IMG/VR virus record: IMGVR_UViG_3300008267_000485
Location: 1 to 39,536 of that record
DNA length: 39,536 nt
Origin: a virus
Direction: 5' to 3' (one strand)
The position numbers and the translations under genes were made by a program. Below the pieces are notes generated by a model. That model saw nothing but the letters and a program-made list of their open reading frames with translations. It was not told the origin of the DNA and ran no database searches. How positions within the stretch are numbered: the stretch's first letter is position 1; every line of letters begins with the position of its first letter. This document shows, in pieces, positions 37,901-39,536 of this stretch.

Positions 37901-39428
37901 TGGAAACATATATATTGTGGATGGAGGAACAAGTAATGTGTATAATATACTATCAAGTCCACCATACACAATAACTCCTGTAGGTTTTGTTTTTGGTGTT
38001 CCTTTTGGAGCTTCTCAAGTACCAAGTTGTATTGATACTAATTTTGAGGTTGCCTTTGTAAGTACGTGGAGAACAACAAACACATCTTCAGGGTCGACAC
38101 CATCAAATCAAATCCAACTTCCATTAATAAGCGCGGGAACGTACAGTTTTGTTGTGGATTGGGGTGACGGAGGACCTACAGACACTATAACAACTTGGAA
38201 TCAATCTGAAACCACTCATACTTACCTGACACCTGGCGATTATATAGTTAGAATTACAGGTACTATTGAAGGATGGGTATTTGACCCACTTATTACCCCT
38301 AATGGTGGAGATAATGAAAAAATATTGAATGTACTACAATGGGGTCCTTTTAGTTTGGGGGCAGGTAATATAAGTGTAGCAGGTTTTGCAGGATGTTCTA
38401 ACTTAGAATTGGATACTGTAAACGATATTTTAAATCTTTCAGGGACAACTAGTCTCGGTAGAGTTTTTATTAATTGTTCATCTTTAACCACGATAAATAA
38501 TGTTAGTTCTTGGGATGTCTCATCAATTACAAGTATGGTTAATTTATTTGCTTTTTGTTCTTCATTTGATGACAATTTAAGTAGCTGGGATGTTTCAAAT
38601 GTAAATATAATGAGCGGCATGTTCCGAGGGTGTAGTGTATTCAATAATGGAGGTACTGCAGGAATTGACACATGGGATGTTTCTTCGGTTACTAATATGA
38701 ATCTGATGTTCTCGCAAGCAACAATATTTAATCAACCAATTGGAAGTTGGAATGTTTCAGGTGTTACTAATATGGCGGGTATGTTCCAAGTGGCTTCAAA
38801 CTTTAATCAACCAATTGGAAGTTGGGATGTTTCCTCAGTAACTACAATGTCTAGTATGTTTAATGGAGCGACAAACTTTAATCAACCAATTGGAAGTTGG
38901 GATGTTTCCTCAGTAACTACAATGTTTAGTATGTTTAACGGAGCGACAAATTTTAACCAAAATATTGGAGGTTGGGATGTTTCCTCAGTAACTACAATGC
39001 TCGGTATGTTTAACGGAGCGACAAATTTTAACCAAAATATTGGCGGTTGGAATGTTTCAGGTGTTACCAATATGTCTAATATGTTCGGCTCGGCTTCAAA
39101 CTTTAATCAAAATTTAGGAAGTTGGAATGTTTCAGGTGTTACTAATATGTCTGATATGTTTAATGGGGCGACAAACTTTAATCAAAATTTAGGAAATTGG
39201 GACGTTTCAAACGTAAATAACATGACTAATATGTTAAATTCTACATCATTATCAACAACTAACTATAATTCATTATTAAATGGATGGGCTTCTTTAGGAG
39301 GTTCATTACAATCAGGAGTTACATTCGGAGCTGGTACTACGGTATACACTGTTTCAACCGCAGGTGCTTCACATACATATTTAACAGGAACAAAATTATG
39401 GGTGATAAGTGATGGAGGGGGTATATAA
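34932..39428 (+). CDS. Giant modular tail adhesin: SprB-type repeats, beta-propeller-like part and BspA/DUF285 repeats
   Basis: A 1,498-residue probable receptor-binding protein. About seven SprB-like repeats of about 80 residues (nt about 34944-36630) have the pattern C..xxGS....GG..PY.Y......T.L.AG.Y...V.D..GC. An unrecognised domain (36640-37060), two Thr-Pro linkers (about 37069-37095 and 37297-37344), and a beta-propeller-like section (37345-38035, with [27 protein letters not shown]) follow. Next is a PKD-like segment (VVDWGDGG) and then BspA/DUF285-type repeats (38400-39230). SprB repeats are typical of gliding adhesins of Flavobacteriia; here there is no signal peptide or type IX sorting domain, so the protein is expected on the virion. 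Start overlaps the previous stop by one base. It ends the operon. Confidence 0.8.
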   Translation: MSCIFSYNLSVTGDCTNSGLGSVSITIPPGGAPPYTIVSPVSGTTSGIISAYTETDLAPGAYTYILTDSCLPFNNSSPINVFISSGTCVSIDDEQHTTCGLDNGSLTASTSTDYGTLTFQLYEETIGFINSGTTVTNPYIFDNLPAGFYYVIADDGGGCTERSETCIVKASTTFSFGLYTINNSPCLASTGSVYVTGQTGTPPFNYLWSNGSTNSYITGLTAGSYNVIVTDSLGCTNSLGTVVSTVPALNIASIITESPSCFSNDGSATVTVVGGTAPFYYSGSNGFSIITYSNTFTFTGLSAGFFSVYVQDAGLCNDTESTVLLTPSSFVVVSVDVSGSTCNNSGGMINVTIFGGSPPYTYTLTNNSTSLQNVVTGSFTNWPFNGLSSGSYTLEISDLGPCVFTHTYTVNNTEKFTLSVNTTGTTCNQNNGSVELLISSGGTAPYTYEIDGQLVITGASSYTFTNITAGNYTATVTDSTFCEQLLPFTIASSSIVDFILVGTDSTNGTNGTVQGLITSGTPPFSWSWSPNVNGQTGLTVTSLSAGTYTLTVTDGDGCIKVRNITIEGFNKLNSYQVLTICNDDFTQTGDLGRKGPQQLLLEGFHDLTTGDTNCILNQSIFELITVVDGVTKSQSFYTGTSLNDFPLDNVYYDVLEELLLTYPIVGQVIIDAINNKVSIITDCEVAENLQGVTLNVYLNIKYDISCVSCDIPVTPTPTPSPCVYNEWEINLSSPCTFELYDCFNNVYDTVTFGSPGTYYVCSVSQPTNSGICALPPIIPIVGSCTPFVTLTPTPTPTLTPTPTPQVIVPLCSVLYNTPDYEVYSYDVLSNTSTLLPVSSVTYIADIAHTNTKLWVSSGIGIREWDITLSPFTSTVNRDITIPNLIGPGLGAIDDTTLIALRTDVTPREIVTLDITTSTAVLTTQFPILSGRTISGDIMLTTTNKVIITNNPIVGPLTRYISQYDFSTGTLEVDIQISPTIAEPYGIFVDSGNIYIVDGGTSNVYNILSSPPYTITPVGFVFGVPFGASQVPSCIDTNFEVAFVSTWRTTNTSSGSTPSNQIQLPLISAGTYSFVVDWGDGGPTDTITTWNQSETTHTYLTPGDYIVRITGTIEGWVFDPLITPNGGDNEKILNVLQWGPFSLGAGNISVAGFAGCSNLELDTVNDILNLSGTTSLGRVFINCSSLTTINNVSSWDVSSITSMVNLFAFCSSFDDNLSSWDVSNVNIMSGMFRGCSVFNNGGTAGIDTWDVSSVTNMNLMFSQATIFNQPIGSWNVSGVTNMAGMFQVASNFNQPIGSWDVSSVTTMSSMFNGATNFNQPIGSWDVSSVTTMFSMFNGATNFNQNIGGWDVSSVTTMLGMFNGATNFNQNIGGWNVSGVTNMSNMFGSASNFNQNLGSWNVSGVTNMSDMFNGATNFNQNLGNWDVSNVNNMTNMLNSTSLSTTNYNSLLNGWASLGGSLQSGVTFGAGTTVYTVSTAGASHTYLTGTKLWVISDGGGI
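38730..39230 (+). repeat. 75-bp tandem repeats coding 25-residue BspA/DUF285 units
   Basis: Units start at 38730, 38805, 38880, 38955, 39030, 39105 and 39180 (last one diverged). The protein consensus is [17 protein letters not shown] plus SSMFNGAT. Units 38805-38879 and 38880-38954 differ at 3 of 75 bases, two of them silent. More diverged units lie upstream to about 38400. Such repeats form a leucine-rich-repeat-like solenoid in bacterial surface proteins. Confidence 0.9.
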
Positions 39429-39433
39429 AAAAA

Positions 39434-39457
39434 AATATCGGTTAATTAACCGATATT
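39434..39457. terminator. Palindromic terminator between convergent genes
   Basis: A 24-bp perfect palindrome (39434-39457, centre TTAATTAA, GC core TCGG/CCGA). A run of nine A residues (39427-39435) gives a U-tract for transcription from the minus strand, while the plus side lacks a T run. It probably ends the minus-strand gene and may weakly stop the plus operon. Confidence 0.65.
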
Positions 39458-39483
39458 CAAAATTATCACCGTTTTAAACGATA

Positions 39484-39536
39484 TTACCAAATACCTTCTT
39501 GCTTCATGTAACCTAACACACAACAATAGGCATCTG
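39484..39536 (-). CDS. 3' end of a convergent minus-strand gene (partial)
   Basis: The last 53 bases read on the minus strand as DAYCCVLGYMKQEGIW followed by TAA (39484-39486). The palindrome with a U-tract in the right orientation lies 27 nt downstream of this stop, which supports a real gene. The fragment is too short for a functional call. It is the only minus-strand gene seen and marks a change of gene direction at the right edge. Confidence 0.5.
   Translation of the reverse strand, partial: DAYCCVLGYMKQEGIW

Noticed and set aside
38240-38671. 143-aa minus-strand frame opposite the adhesin
   Set aside because: It is antisense to well-supported coding sequence, with no start context of its own; the openness follows from the codon pattern of the repeats.
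38882-39070. Minus-strand frame with an internal repeat
   Set aside because: The repeat is the reverse reading of the 75-bp BspA-type units; the period is a multiple of three, so any open antisense frame stays open.
38730-39230. Template/variable repeat of a diversity-generating retroelement
   Set aside because: No reverse transcriptase gene is present in the window, and differences between units are mostly silent transitions rather than adenine-specific changes.
38730-39230. CRISPR array
   Set aside because: The 75-bp units are contiguous coding repeats without unique spacers, in a single open frame.

Overview
The window is part of a large, AT-rich, strictly lytic-looking contractile-tailed phage genome (T4-like myovirus gene content) that very probably infects a member of the Bacteroidota. 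The phage assignment rests on recognisable T4-type baseplate proteins (gp53-like, gp25-like, gp6/J-like, a P2 gpI/gp7-like wedge protein) beside a T4-type replication set (gp32-like ssDNA-binding protein, UvsX/RecA recombinase, 5'-3' exonuclease, gp41/DnaB helicase) and class Ia ribonucleotide reductase. The host inference rests on A/T-rich start contexts that mostly lack Shine-Dalgarno sequences, and on a giant tail adhesin built from SprB-type repeats (a hallmark of gliding Flavobacteriia surface adhesins) and BspA/DUF285-type repeats.

Layout: (1) 1-10.2 kb, tail hub/baseplate block: a 5'-truncated tail protein with an OmpA-like segment, gp53-like protein, then two very large genes that look like one protein split by a +1 frame break in a T6 run; the second ends in a probable cell-wall-hydrolase domain and a Thr-Pro tail. 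(2) 10.2-11.2 kb, two small genes of unknown function, closed by a strong terminator. (3) 11.2-19.7 kb, replication and nucleotide cassette opening with a consensus sigma70-like promoter: gp32-like SSB, small helical protein, UvsX, 5' nuclease, unknown 150-aa protein, replicative helicase, NrdB, NrdA, ending in a terminator. (4) 19.8-22.1 kb, gp25- and gp6-like baseplate wedge genes. (5) 22.2-39.4 kb, a run of large virion genes, most of them coupled by 1-nt stop/start overlaps or 1-nt gaps: a giant protein with carboxypeptidase-regulatory-like domains, a 56-residue hydrophobic stretch and a cysteine cluster (itself apparently interrupted by a second +1 frame break), several unrecognised tail proteins, a gp7/P2-I-like baseplate protein and the modular adhesin. 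(6) The last 53 bases hold the 3' end of a convergent minus-strand gene behind a palindromic terminator.

Working together: the baseplate proteins assemble the hub and wedges, the hub and OmpA-like parts are likely to engage the cell wall, the downstream large proteins probably form tail fibres or tip structures that bind the flavobacterial surface, and the central cassette supplies replication/recombination proteins and dNTPs. All gene calls are on the plus strand except the terminal fragment. No tRNA, CRISPR array, integrase, transposase or attachment site was seen. All assignments are by eye from sequence motifs; no database search was run.
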